26,384 nt of DNA from a virus: IMG/VR virus record IMGVR_UViG_3300042475_003074, positions 1 through 26,384 of that record; one strand, written 5' to 3'. Below are positions 16,461 to 23,547 of the stretch, piece after piece; position 1 is the stretch's first letter; every line of letters starts with the position of its first letter. Made by a program: the position numbers and the translations under genes. The notes beneath the pieces were generated by a model, which was not told where the DNA came from, did not search any database, and saw nothing but the letters and a program-made list of their open reading frames with translations.

Positions 16461-17083
16461 AAGAACGTCGGAACGACTCGCGTCCTGCTTTGATTCGGCA
16501 CGGTTGCCAAAGTGAAAGCGAGCGTTGGGTAGGGACCTATCAGCTTGGTGGCATAAATTCCTTCTCCGACTGAGATGGCATCTTTTTTGTCGGCCTCTTC
16601 GGCTAATGCCTCAACGCGATGGATTGGAATCCGAGTTATTTCCCATTCAAACGGGTCAGCGCCAAACTTGTAGGCAGAAGGAAACCCGTCCCAAGTGTCA
16701 ACGCTTTCAATGGTGATTGTTGGCGTTTCAAGAAACGTGTCAATCGGGCCTTCCATCTTCGCAACGACCCAATCGCCATCCGCAAGCGTAAAGGGATCGT
16801 TTGTGATCGTCACCTCCTGCTCGATGTCCTCTCGCGAAAAAGTCACGCTAGGATTTAACAAGATCCATTCATCATCTGAATCTGGCGCACGTTTTAAATC
16901 CCATCGAAAGGTGCTTGTGCTGCCGCTTAAAACATACGGCGGCATCCATCCGTTTTCCGTCTCAACCCATCCCGGTCTGCCACCAGGATTGACGCCATGC
17001 TTTTTGGCTGCCGCTACAACGGCATTTAGCGCATTGGCGAAGTTCGTGTTGCCGCTTTTGAATGTTGGAAAAGAGTAACTCAT
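16457..17083 (-). CDS. Distal tail protein candidate
   Basis: 208 aa. ATG 17083 overlaps the upstream stop (ATGA) and has AGGAAG five bases before it. The longer frame from 17140 is therefore rejected. It begins SYSFPTFKSGNTNFANALNAVV, then becomes beta-rich (EVTITNDPFTLADGDWVVAK; TITIESVDTWDGFPS). It is second of three mid-size genes behind the tape measure, where lambda encodes minor tail and tip proteins. No enzymatic motif is seen. Confidence 0.65.
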   Translation of the reverse strand: MSYSFPTFKSGNTNFANALNAVVAAAKKHGVNPGGRPGWVETENGWMPPYVLSGSTSTFRWDLKRAPDSDDEWILLNPSVTFSREDIEQEVTITNDPFTLADGDWVVAKMEGPIDTFLETPTITIESVDTWDGFPSAYKFGADPFEWEITRIPIHRVEALAEEADKKDAISVGEGIYATKLIGPYPTLAFTLATVPNQSRTRVVPTFL

Positions 17084-17712
17084 GGCGCTTCCTGCGTGAC
17101 CGGCTCGACGAGGTTTTTCCACGTTTCCGTGACAGCCCAAACTGTTTTAGCTAGCCTCACGCGTTGAAATCCCGCAAGCACGCCCTCAAGCTTGTAGTTT
17201 CCAGAGATGGATCCGGTATAATCTGGCGGATTAGGCTGGCGCAAAAGCCCCACGGGCAACGTAGTTGGAACGACGCCTGGAAACTGCGGCCGCGTTGGAT
17301 ATCTACTCGATCTGCTAATCCATCGAGTGGTAGCGGTCTGTGCAAAATACCGGAAATTGACGTTTTCGCCTGTTGAGGTGGTAATTGTAACGCTCTCCTC
17401 CGCGATGTCGTCGGTAATGTCGATGACGCCTCTGTCATTATCGACTGAGTCGAGGAAGCCAAGGTAATTTAGGACCACATCGCAAACCGGACCACGCTCC
17501 TGCCACGATACCGTTTGAAGAAACATGTTTTTGTATGTTGAATGAGCCGCGCCACGCCTCCAAAACGCCAACTCCGAATTGAGCTGTGCATTTGAAGTTC
17601 CTACAGCGCCGCGACGAGTCACGGTCAATGTGTCAGGGCCGTCGAACCCCTTGGCGGAATCGACTGAAAAATCGCGGAATGACGTTGTTCCTCTAGATGC
17701 GGCGGTTGGCAT
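17080..17712 (-). CDS. Distal tail protein candidate, next to tape measure
   Basis: 210 aa, starting one base after the tape-measure stop (TGACATG). The N-terminus is basic and Ser/Thr-rich (TTSFRDFSVDSAKGFDGPD). The middle is acidic and beta-rich (YLGFLDSVDNDRGVIDITDD), and the end reads LEGVLAGFQRVRLAKTVWAV. The place immediately after the tape measure is that of lambda gpM-like minor tail proteins. The function is inferred by position only. Confidence 0.65.
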   Translation of the reverse strand: MPTAASRGTTSFRDFSVDSAKGFDGPDTLTVTRRGAVGTSNAQLNSELAFWRRGAAHSTYKNMFLQTVSWQERGPVCDVVLNYLGFLDSVDNDRGVIDITDDIAEESVTITTSTGENVNFRYFAQTATTRWISRSSRYPTRPQFPGVVPTTLPVGLLRQPNPPDYTGSISGNYKLEGVLAGFQRVRLAKTVWAVTETWKNLVEPVTQEAP

Positions 17713-17713
17713 G

Positions 17714-19549
17714 TCAGTTAACGGTTACGGCGGATTTAATGTTGCTTTCAATGGATTCAAGAGATGCCGCCTGTTTCTCTTGCAGCGACAGATTCTTCTT
17801 TGCTTCTTTGTCGTTTGCCGATGTATTGAGACGGCGCTTTTCCCCAAGTCCCCCGGTAGTCATTCCTGACGCGATGCCGAGGCGCTCGCGATCTTTTGCA
17901 AAAACGTTGTCAGTTCCTAGCGGCGCACCAGCTTCTCCGAATACGCGATTGGAGGGGCGAACTGCTTCGCCGAATGCGCGACCTGCCCCATCAGTCTTTG
18001 CTGTCCCAGCGGACGCTCCTCCCTTAATGCCTGTCATTTTTTCAATTTGCGGTCTGTATTTTTGCACAAAATCACCCAATGCTTTCGGCAGGGATTCAAC
18101 AGGTCGATTCAAGATCTCTTTCCATTGACCTCCTATTTCTGAAAACGCTTTCATGGCGTCTTCTTTTAAAGCGCTTGTGTCGAAAAAGTCCCCGGCGTTT
18201 TTAAATGCATCTTTGCCAGCTTTAAAAATCCGATCAAACGAATCTTTTACACTGTCGCCAACCTCAAACTTGAAACCATCCTTTCCGCCCCCGCCGATTT
18301 GCTCCATGATGTCTTTGCCCATCTGTTTAAGGCCTTCAAAATCCATGTTTTTCAATAGGCCGAAAGCCTTTCCCAACATGCTCGTAAACGATTCCGCAAA
18401 CGATAATGCAACATTTAAAAGAGAGTCTTTGACGGTTGACCAGAAAGAAGGATCCGTGAGAAACTTCCAAGCATTCCAAACCAGATTGGGCATTTCTTGC
18501 AAAAGCTGCAAGAGCATCGCGCCGTATGCTTTTACGCCAGCAATCAAGACATTTACCCCATCTCCCATTGCCGCGACGATAAGCTTGCCCTGAGCGACCC
18601 AGAAATCAGCACTAAATACTTCTCGAAGAAGCATTCCAGAAGCCTCAATTCCATTTCCAAGCCTTTGACCGAATTGATAGGCCATGTCGAGCAGCTTTCC
18701 CGTCATGCTTACCGCTTCCATAATAAAGCCCCCGGCGTCTTGGCCCATTTTGGCAAAATCCAAGGCATCGAACTTTTGCAGAACTTCCAAAAGAGCAGGG
18801 CCGATAACGTCAAGAATGCCAACAAAAAAGCCTTGGAACTTCTCCCCTGCCCTTGCGAGGATGTCGGAAATCTCATCAAACAGACCGGCATTGCGGTTGA
18901 GAATCTCAGCTTGGCTTCCCAAAAATGTTCCAGCATTTGCAAACGCCTTGCCATCTGCAAAAAGCGTCAAAAGCTCTCCGCCTGATTTCCCGAATAGCTG
19001 CATGGCAACAGCAGCCCTTTCGGTAGGAGATTGAATCGCGGCAATCTTGCTTTGGATTAGCTGAAATTGATCTGATGGATTGAGCTTTGAAATTTGGTCA
19101 AACGAAATGCCAAGCTTCTCAAAAGGCTTTGCTGCGGTTTTTGATCCGTTGCCGAACTCTGTAATTCCCTTTTGAAGCTTGTTAATTACTCCGCCAATCT
19201 TGTCCGCTGAGACTCCATTATCTTCAAAGGCACGCCCCATCACCGCCAGATCACCGGCGGCGATTCCTGTTCGCGCAGAAAGATCTGCGAGTTTTCCTCC
19301 TAGGTCTGCGGCGTTTTTAATGCCCATCGTTAAACCAGCGCCAGCGGCTGCGGCTCCAACAGCGGCAAGCCCAGCGCCAGCAATGGCCGAGGTCTTTGCT
19401 ATTCCGCCCAAAGCCTTGCCTGCGCCGCCAAGAGATTTGCCGATCTTAGTGCCGGTAGTTGCGGCCAGCCCTCCAGCTCGTCGCATCGTCGCAGCGAATC
19501 CCGTCATATCTGCCGAGATCGTGGTCTTGAGGTCTGCTTTTGCGGCCAT
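17714..19549 (-). CDS. Tape measure protein
   Basis: 611 aa from ATG 19549, preceded by AGGGA and by promoter-like site C at 13 bases. The N-terminal ~90 residues are typical of tape measures: TTISADMTGFAATMRRAGGL, then Ala/Gly-rich AIAGAGLAAVGAAAAGAGLT. Next comes ADLGGKLADLSARTGIAAGDLAVMGRAFEDNG and SPTERAAVAMQLFGKSGGELLTLFADG, a stretch common in phage tape measures. Long amphipathic helices and hydrophobic segments fill the rest, and the last ~60 residues are basic. Tape measures set tail length, and 611 residues predicts a fairly short tail. It is the first gene of the minus tail block. Confidence 0.88.
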   Translation of the reverse strand: MAAKADLKTTISADMTGFAATMRRAGGLAATTGTKIGKSLGGAGKALGGIAKTSAIAGAGLAAVGAAAAGAGLTMGIKNAADLGGKLADLSARTGIAAGDLAVMGRAFEDNGVSADKIGGVINKLQKGITEFGNGSKTAAKPFEKLGISFDQISKLNPSDQFQLIQSKIAAIQSPTERAAVAMQLFGKSGGELLTLFADGKAFANAGTFLGSQAEILNRNAGLFDEISDILARAGEKFQGFFVGILDVIGPALLEVLQKFDALDFAKMGQDAGGFIMEAVSMTGKLLDMAYQFGQRLGNGIEASGMLLREVFSADFWVAQGKLIVAAMGDGVNVLIAGVKAYGAMLLQLLQEMPNLVWNAWKFLTDPSFWSTVKDSLLNVALSFAESFTSMLGKAFGLLKNMDFEGLKQMGKDIMEQIGGGGKDGFKFEVGDSVKDSFDRIFKAGKDAFKNAGDFFDTSALKEDAMKAFSEIGGQWKEILNRPVESLPKALGDFVQKYRPQIEKMTGIKGGASAGTAKTDGAGRAFGEAVRPSNRVFGEAGAPLGTDNVFAKDRERLGIASGMTTGGLGEKRRLNTSANDKEAKKNLSLQEKQAASLESIESNIKSAVTVN

Positions 19550-19562
19550 TTGCAATCCCTCT

Positions 19563-19584
19563 ACAAAACATAGCAGAATTTCAA
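19563..19584 (-). promoter_or_regulatory. Late-promoter-like element, site C
   Basis: On the minus strand: TTGAAA, ten bases, TTTTGT preceded by TG, then 13 bases to the tape-measure ATG at 19549. The downstream bases AGAGGGA also offer a Shine-Dalgarno sequence. It pairs with site E across a single base. Confidence 0.7.
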
Positions 19585-19585
19585 C

Positions 19586-19607
19586 TTGCGTTTTTCGTTC
19601 GTTTTGT
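19586..19607 (+). promoter_or_regulatory. Late-promoter-like element, site E
   Basis: TTGCGT, ten bases, TTTTGT preceded by CG, then 13 bases to the holin ATG at 19621. With site C it makes a 45-bp symmetric module (19563-19607) of exactly the same length as the one at 11272-11316, and it fills the 71-base gap between the tape measure and holin genes. Confidence 0.7.
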
Positions 19608-19620
19608 CGAGTCCTCCGAC

Positions 19621-19797
19621 ATGGACACGAAACTTCTTCTTGGTCTTCTCCTTCGTCACGGCCTGACCATTGCTGGCGGCTACGCAACCGGGGCTGGCAT
19701 CGTCTCACAGGCCGATCTTCAGACCGGTATCGGTGCGGCGGTCGCGCTTGTCGGTATCGTGATGTCGGCGCTGGAAAAACGTAAGCGGCTCAAATGA
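19621..19797 (+). CDS. Holin, Pam3-gp28-like
   Basis: 58 aa. Two hydrophobic segments (about residues 5-28 and 33-51) separated by a short polar turn (VSQADLQTG) and a basic C-terminus (LEKRKRLK). The RHGLTIAGGYATGAGIV ... GIGAAVALVGIVMSALEKRKR pattern resembles small two-span holins of the Pam3-gp28 type. It would make membrane lesions that release the endolysin encoded next, whose start overlaps its stop (ATGA). ATG 19621 is chosen because of the 13-base spacing to site E. There is no Shine-Dalgarno sequence. Confidence 0.75.
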   Translation: MDTKLLLGLLLRHGLTIAGGYATGAGIVSQADLQTGIGAAVALVGIVMSALEKRKRLK

Positions 19798-20498
19798 CCA
19801 AAAGCGAGATCGTCGAAATCCAGACGCGCCTCAAGGCCCATGGCTTTGATCCAGGTGCAATGGATGGAGTTATCGGGCCGAAAACCCGAGCGGCGATCAT
19901 CGCGTTTAAAGTCTCCAAGGCGCTTTCCCCTCGCGACTACGTTGGGCCGATTACGCTGGCCGAGCTACGCAAAGAGCCACAGGCATCGGTCGCACCTCCG
20001 AAGGTCGCGGGAGAGCCTATTTGGCTACGCCGCGCAAGGCAGGAGATCGGCGTTTCTGAGATCGCTGGTAGGCAGCATAGCAAGCGCATCTTGTCTTACT
20101 GGCAGCTCGCAAAACTCTACTTTACTGACGACGAGACGCCTTGGTGTGCCGGATACGTCAACGCCATGCTCGAGGACTGCGGGATTGCCGGAACTCGCAG
20201 CGGCATGGCGCGGAGCTTTGAAAGGTGGGGCCAGCCCTGCGGAGCTATCCCCGGCGCGATTGTTGTTTTCTGGCGCGGCTCAAAATCAAGCGGATCTGGC
20301 CACGTTGGATTCGTGACCGGGAAAGATCAATACGGGAACATCATGGTTCTAGGCGGTAATCAGGGCGATGCCGTGAATGTGAAGCCGTTCGACACTTCCC
20401 GAGTCGTTGGCTACCGATGGCCTAAAGGTTTTGATATTGGCAGCGATGCGCTCCAAACCGTCGCCAGTGACGGCAAAACATCCCAGAACGAAGCATGA
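19794..20498 (+). CDS. Endolysin: peptidoglycan-binding domain plus CHAP/NlpC-like amidase
   Basis: 234 aa. Residues about 1-60 are a PG_binding_1 domain (EIQTRLKAHGFDPGAMDG, VIGPKTRAAIIAFK). A Pro-rich linker leads to a cysteine amidase/peptidase of the TIGR02594/CHAP-like type: catalytic Cys118 in PWCAGYVN, His170 in SGHVGFVTG and Asn189 in GGNQGD. It would cleave peptidoglycan at the end of infection. No signal peptide is visible, so release depends on the holin upstream. The C-terminal ~25 residues look disordered. Confidence 0.9.
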   Translation: MTKSEIVEIQTRLKAHGFDPGAMDGVIGPKTRAAIIAFKVSKALSPRDYVGPITLAELRKEPQASVAPPKVAGEPIWLRRARQEIGVSEIAGRQHSKRILSYWQLAKLYFTDDETPWCAGYVNAMLEDCGIAGTRSGMARSFERWGQPCGAIPGAIVVFWRGSKSSGSGHVGFVTGKDQYGNIMVLGGNQGDAVNVKPFDTSRVVGYRWPKGFDIGSDALQTVASDGKTSQNEA

Positions 20499-20614
20499 TC
20501 CCATCCGCCATCTTCGGATCGCTCTTAATGATCGCGGCTTTTGTCTTGGTCCTCAAATGCACCAAGGATGACGACGACGACGATTTTCCAGACTACCCCG
20601 GCGGATACCGATAA
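20495..20614 (+). CDS. Tiny membrane protein with acidic tail
   Basis: 39 aa, starting in the endolysin stop (ATGA). It begins MIPSAIFGSLLMIAAFVLVL, a single membrane span, then KCTK and six consecutive Asp, ending in FPDYPGGYR. Only its size, overlap and place right after the endolysin support it. Small membrane proteins there are often lysis accessories (spanin or antiholin), but no lipobox fits the cysteine at 21. Function unknown. Confidence 0.6.
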   Translation: MIPSAIFGSLLMIAAFVLVLKCTKDDDDDDFPDYPGGYR

Positions 20615-20618
20615 CATC

Positions 20619-21050
20619 ATGGACGATGCAAAAAGAGACAGAATTCTGGCAGCTATCGCTAAACGACCGAGCGCGGCCAACTACGACATCTCGAAAAACC
20701 TTTCTGCGGTGACATCTGCCGAGGTTGCCGAGGTCAGAGCGTCAATGACAGGCGAGGTGATGAAAGGACCACAGGACGGCAACGAGAGCGAACTGGAGGC
20801 CATTCCGTTGAACCAAAAGCGAGTCATGCCGCAGAAACCTCAAGGCTCAGACTGCCGCCGAAGACTCCATGAAATCAAGCGCGGAGTCTGCTACCGAGTC
20901 GCTGACTTCGCGCAGCACCTAGGAGTTTCAGAGGATACGATCCGGCGGCATGCGAAGGCCCTGCACTGCATCAAGTGGGTCGAGATGTCACCGGACAATT
21001 TTGAGGAATGCGTGATGTCACCGGAAACCGCTAAGCAATACCTCCGTTAA
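20619..21050 (+). CDS. Helix-turn-helix DNA-binding protein
   Basis: 143 aa from ATG 20619. An upstream ATG at 20568 is in frame but would overlap the small membrane gene. Two HTH-like regions are visible: residues about 3-40 (RDRILAAIAKRPSAANYDIS) and about 90-125 (RVADFAQHLGVSEDTIRRHAKAL), the second a clear recognition-helix pattern. Between them lies a Pro/Gln-rich linker. It may regulate phage transcription. Whether it acts on the late-promoter-like elements cannot be told. Confidence 0.65.
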   Translation: MDDAKRDRILAAIAKRPSAANYDISKNLSAVTSAEVAEVRASMTGEVMKGPQDGNESELEAIPLNQKRVMPQKPQGSDCRRRLHEIKRGVCYRVADFAQHLGVSEDTIRRHAKALHCIKWVEMSPDNFEECVMSPETAKQYLR

Positions 21051-21053
21051 ACC

Positions 21054-22049
21054 ATGAGCGACGAAATCAATCTTTCCGACCGCCTAGTCTCAGACTCCGA
21101 CGCAATGAACCGCGTCGTTAAGGCACAGGCGGAACTTGCCAAAGCCCGAGCCGAGGCCTCCGCATTGCGAAAAGACAGAGACGATGCTCTCGACGAATAC
21201 AATGCGCTCAGAGCGGCGAAGTTTCCCATTAAGAACGAATACAAGCCGAGGCCGAAAGTCAAGACCGAGACGGTCAGGCTTATCGCGAACGATGTTCATG
21301 GATCAATGATGGATCGCCCTGCGGTCGAGGCGTTTCTTGGCGATGTGCGCCGACTATCGCCGGATGAGATCATTTTGAACGGCGACATTGTAGAATGTGG
21401 TGGGTTTTTGGCCAAGCACCACGCGGCCAACTACATCGCGCAGACAACCTACAGCTATCAGGACGACATTGCCCATGGGAACTGGTTTTTGGACCAGCTC
21501 CAAGATGCCGCGCCTTCCGCGCAGATCCATTACATCGAGGGCAACCATGAAGACCGAGTCGAACGTTGGGTCATCGATGAGACGCTTTCAAACTCGCGCG
21601 ATGCTGAGTTCCTTCGGCGACTCAACGCGCCAGAGTTCCTTCTCAAGCTCAAAGAAAGGGGCATCATTTACTACCGGCGATCCGAGACTCACGTTCCCGG
21701 CCTGCCCCCTGGCTGGATCAAGATGGGCAAGATTTTCTTTGTTCACGAATTGAGCGGATCCAAAAACGCCGCGAGCGATTCCGTCTCAAGGACTGCGGGA
21801 AACGTCGTCTTCGCTCACACTCACCGCGAGGATTCGGCCACGCGAGTCCTTCCCGGCGTGGGTCTCGTCAAAGCGTGGAATCCCGGCTGCTTGTGCCAAC
21901 GTCAACCGCTCTGGAGGCATTCGGATCCGACAGGATGGAGCCACGGCTACGGCTACCAGGTCATCGCCAAAAGCGGAGAGTTCTTGCACATCAATGTGGG
22001 AATCTGGGAAGGGCGCTCCCTGCTTGGCAACATGCTCGAGGGACGATGA
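21054..22049 (+). CDS. Calcineurin-like metallophosphoesterase
   Basis: 331 aa. Residues about 15-55 form a coiled coil. The rest is a calcineurin-type phosphoesterase with all metal motifs: NDVHG (Asp80, His82), NGDIVE (Asp111), GNHED (Asn164, His165), His231 in FFVHEL and AHTHR (His255, His257). Such phage enzymes hydrolyse phosphoesters of nucleic acids or nucleotides. The substrate here is unknown. Its stop overlaps the next gene (ATGA). Its place behind the lysis genes rather than the replication genes is uncommon. Confidence 0.85.
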   Translation: MSDEINLSDRLVSDSDAMNRVVKAQAELAKARAEASALRKDRDDALDEYNALRAAKFPIKNEYKPRPKVKTETVRLIANDVHGSMMDRPAVEAFLGDVRRLSPDEIILNGDIVECGGFLAKHHAANYIAQTTYSYQDDIAHGNWFLDQLQDAAPSAQIHYIEGNHEDRVERWVIDETLSNSRDAEFLRRLNAPEFLLKLKERGIIYYRRSETHVPGLPPGWIKMGKIFFVHELSGSKNAASDSVSRTAGNVVFAHTHREDSATRVLPGVGLVKAWNPGCLCQRQPLWRHSDPTGWSHGYGYQVIAKSGEFLHINVGIWEGRSLLGNMLEGR

Positions 22050-22369
22050 GCGCGTTTGAGGGACATTTCCGCAGAGCGCAGAATGCCCTTGGACTCGCTC
22101 ATTACGACGTTCGCTTTTCGGTTGAGCCTGGTGCAGGAAACTACGCCAGCATCGAACCGGATCCCGCAAGCTGCACTGCGATTTGTCGAGTCGATCTAGA
22201 GTTGTGCGAACGGGAGGAGCAAACGGCGCAGGTAGCGGTGCATGAGGCGCTGCATCTCCTGCTTGCCGAGCTGCGTCACGCTGCGTCCATCTCAGACGAG
22301 ACTGCCGATTGGGTGGAAGAGCAGATCGTCAGGAAAATAGAAGCCGTGGTTTTTAAGGGCTTGGCATGA
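22046..22369 (+). CDS. HExxH mini-zincin-like protein
   Basis: 107 aa from the ATG overlapping the phosphoesterase stop. The longer frame from 21875 would be a shadow. It holds a VAVHEALHLLLAEL helix (about residues 64-77), the HExxH zinc-protease signature, followed about 20 residues on by an acidic helix (DETADWVEEQIVRKI) that could give the third ligand. Small phage zincin-like proteins of this layout are common and mostly uncharacterised. Substrate unknown. Confidence 0.65.
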   Translation: MSAFEGHFRRAQNALGLAHYDVRFSVEPGAGNYASIEPDPASCTAICRVDLELCEREEQTAQVAVHEALHLLLAELRHAASISDETADWVEEQIVRKIEAVVFKGLA

Positions 22370-22620
22370 TCTGCCTGTGCTGCCCTCCCATCAATTTCGT
22401 CTGCGAGCTGCACCGCTCAGGCCGAGCTGCGACCGATTGCCCATGGAATCCCGACGACCTGTCGGCGCGTCTACGCGGATTCGGGCATCGCATGGCCGAT
22501 CAGGATGGCGGGAATGGGGAGGAGTGGGTAACTCCGCAGGAGGATCTGGAGGCCCAGATGATCGAGGCGGCTCGCGTGCTGCTTGATGCGGTCGAAATCA
22601 AGGCAGAGCAAGGTATTTAA
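22366..22620 (+). CDS. Small cysteine-containing hypothetical protein
   Basis: 84 aa, ATGA overlap with the zincin-like gene. It starts MICLCCPPINFVCELH and contains a further Cys at DCPWNPDD, giving a cysteine/histidine cluster in the first 30 residues that may bind a metal. The C-terminal half is an acidic helix (QEDLEAQMIEAARVLLDAVEIKAE). Family not recognised. Confidence 0.6.
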   Translation: MICLCCPPINFVCELHRSGRAATDCPWNPDDLSARLRGFGHRMADQDGGNGEEWVTPQEDLEAQMIEAARVLLDAVEIKAEQGI

Positions 22621-22721
22621 GGTTTTTTCTGTTTTCCTTAAAAAAATCCGTTGCAAGTTTTAAAGCGGGATTTATCATGGCCTCGTTAGCGGATGGGCCG
22701 CTGGCAAAAACAAAAGAGAGC
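22621..22721 (+). other. 101-base gap with weak promoter/terminator-like features
   Basis: This gap breaks the chain of overlapping genes. It begins with AAGG, T-rich and A-rich runs (GGTTTTTT at about 22621-22628 and AAAAAAATCC near 22641-22649) that can pair weakly. Then comes TTGCAA (22651-22656) in an AT-rich stretch that could be a -35 box without a convincing -10. The late-type YGTTTTGT element is not present. An in-frame ATG at 22677 could shorten the gap. Confidence 0.35.
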
Positions 22722-23132
22722 ATGAGAATTAAAGTCAACATCCAAAACAACGCAGCGATTAACGCGGAACTTCTTAAGGTTAACGGCAGGGCGGAATCGT
22801 TTACGATTTCCTGCACCAAGCAGATTCTTGAAGCGATCAAGGGCGCGGAGCGCAAAATGTCTGCGATCCCCAAGGCCAAGTGGAAGGGCGCGAAGGTCAT
22901 GTTCCGCCCAGCGGGACCGTCCGCGAACTCTTACAAATACAACGCGAAAAGCACCCGCGTTTACATTGAGCGCGGCGCAACGGATTGGTTTTTGGTCAAC
23001 ATCCAGCCCGATGCGGTCAGTCCGAAGGAGAAAGAGTTTTTGCACATTACGATCTCTGCCGATCAAGCCGCAGAGATTCAACGCCGCGCGATTGCAGATT
23101 TCAGCGTCCAACTTCAAACCCAAGCAGCATGA
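22722..23132 (+). CDS. Hypothetical protein of the small-gene run
   Basis: 136 aa from ATG 22722 (MRIKVNIQNN); ATG 22677 would add 15 residues. I prefer the shorter form because proteins of this type start with a beta strand of alternating charge. The N-terminal region (RIKVNIQNNAAINAELLKVNG) is followed by a helix and a basic middle part (AKWKGAKVMFRPAGPSANSY), then RVYIERGATDWFLVNIQ and a C-terminal HITISADQAAEIQRRAI. I recall similar small phage proteins with no assigned role. It is well expressed in style (Lys-rich, GC-typical). Confidence 0.65.
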   Translation: MRIKVNIQNNAAINAELLKVNGRAESFTISCTKQILEAIKGAERKMSAIPKAKWKGAKVMFRPAGPSANSYKYNAKSTRVYIERGATDWFLVNIQPDAVSPKEKEFLHITISADQAAEIQRRAIADFSVQLQTQAA

Positions 23133-23281
23133 TCTTAAACATCGAAATCCCAGACGAAGAGGGCGCGATGCTTGACGCTCTCGCCAATGAACAAGACCGG
23201 AGCAGGTCCGCACAGGCTAGACGCCTGTTGATTCGCGCCATCCGTTCCGCAGCCAATCAACCCGAGGAGGACGAAGCATGA
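23129..23281 (+). CDS. Ribbon-helix-helix-like small protein
   Basis: 50 aa, beginning in the stop of the preceding gene (ATGA). An N-terminal strand (ILNIEIPDEEG), helix (AMLDALANEQDRS) and second helix (SAQARRLLIRAIRSA) form the Arc/CopG ribbon-helix-helix pattern, in which a dimer strand contacts DNA. The acidic tail (PEEDEA) is atypical. It may be a phage regulator, and its size fits the fold. Confidence 0.6.
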   Translation: MILNIEIPDEEGAMLDALANEQDRSRSAQARRLLIRAIRSAANQPEEDEA

Positions 23282-23547
23282 GCATTCTTCAAAATCGAAA
23301 AGCGGATAACCTCCGCGCACGCATGGAGGAGTTCCTCTCATTCTCATCGGCGGATTCGGTCGCTGACATGTTTAACAGGGCTTTCGAGGCCGGAGTCGCT
23401 GCCAAATCGGACGCGGATTATTTCGCGATGCGTGACGCCCTTGAACGTGCCCGCGCTCGCTACGAGGCCCAGCGGAGAACTGAGCCTGTCGCATTTTTCG
23501 ACGTTGCACCTGGAACTCTCATCCACATCGCTTCAAATGCACTTTGA
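23278..23547 (+). CDS. Hypothetical protein
   Basis: 89 aa, ATGA overlap with the ribbon-helix-helix gene. It is mostly helical with many Ala, Arg and Asp (RKADNLRARMEEFLSF; YFAMRDALERARARYEAQ) and a short hydrophobic C-terminal beta piece. Family not recognised. The overlap and typical composition support it as a gene. Confidence 0.55.
   Translation: MSILQNRKADNLRARMEEFLSFSSADSVADMFNRAFEAGVAAKSDADYFAMRDALERARARYEAQRRTEPVAFFDVAPGTLIHIASNAL

Noticed and set aside
223-19607. The six elements as recombination (inversion) sites
   Set aside because: They lie only at 5' gene starts at fixed distance from the ATG and are absent from the convergent junctions at 6371 and 15745, which an inversion system would not require.
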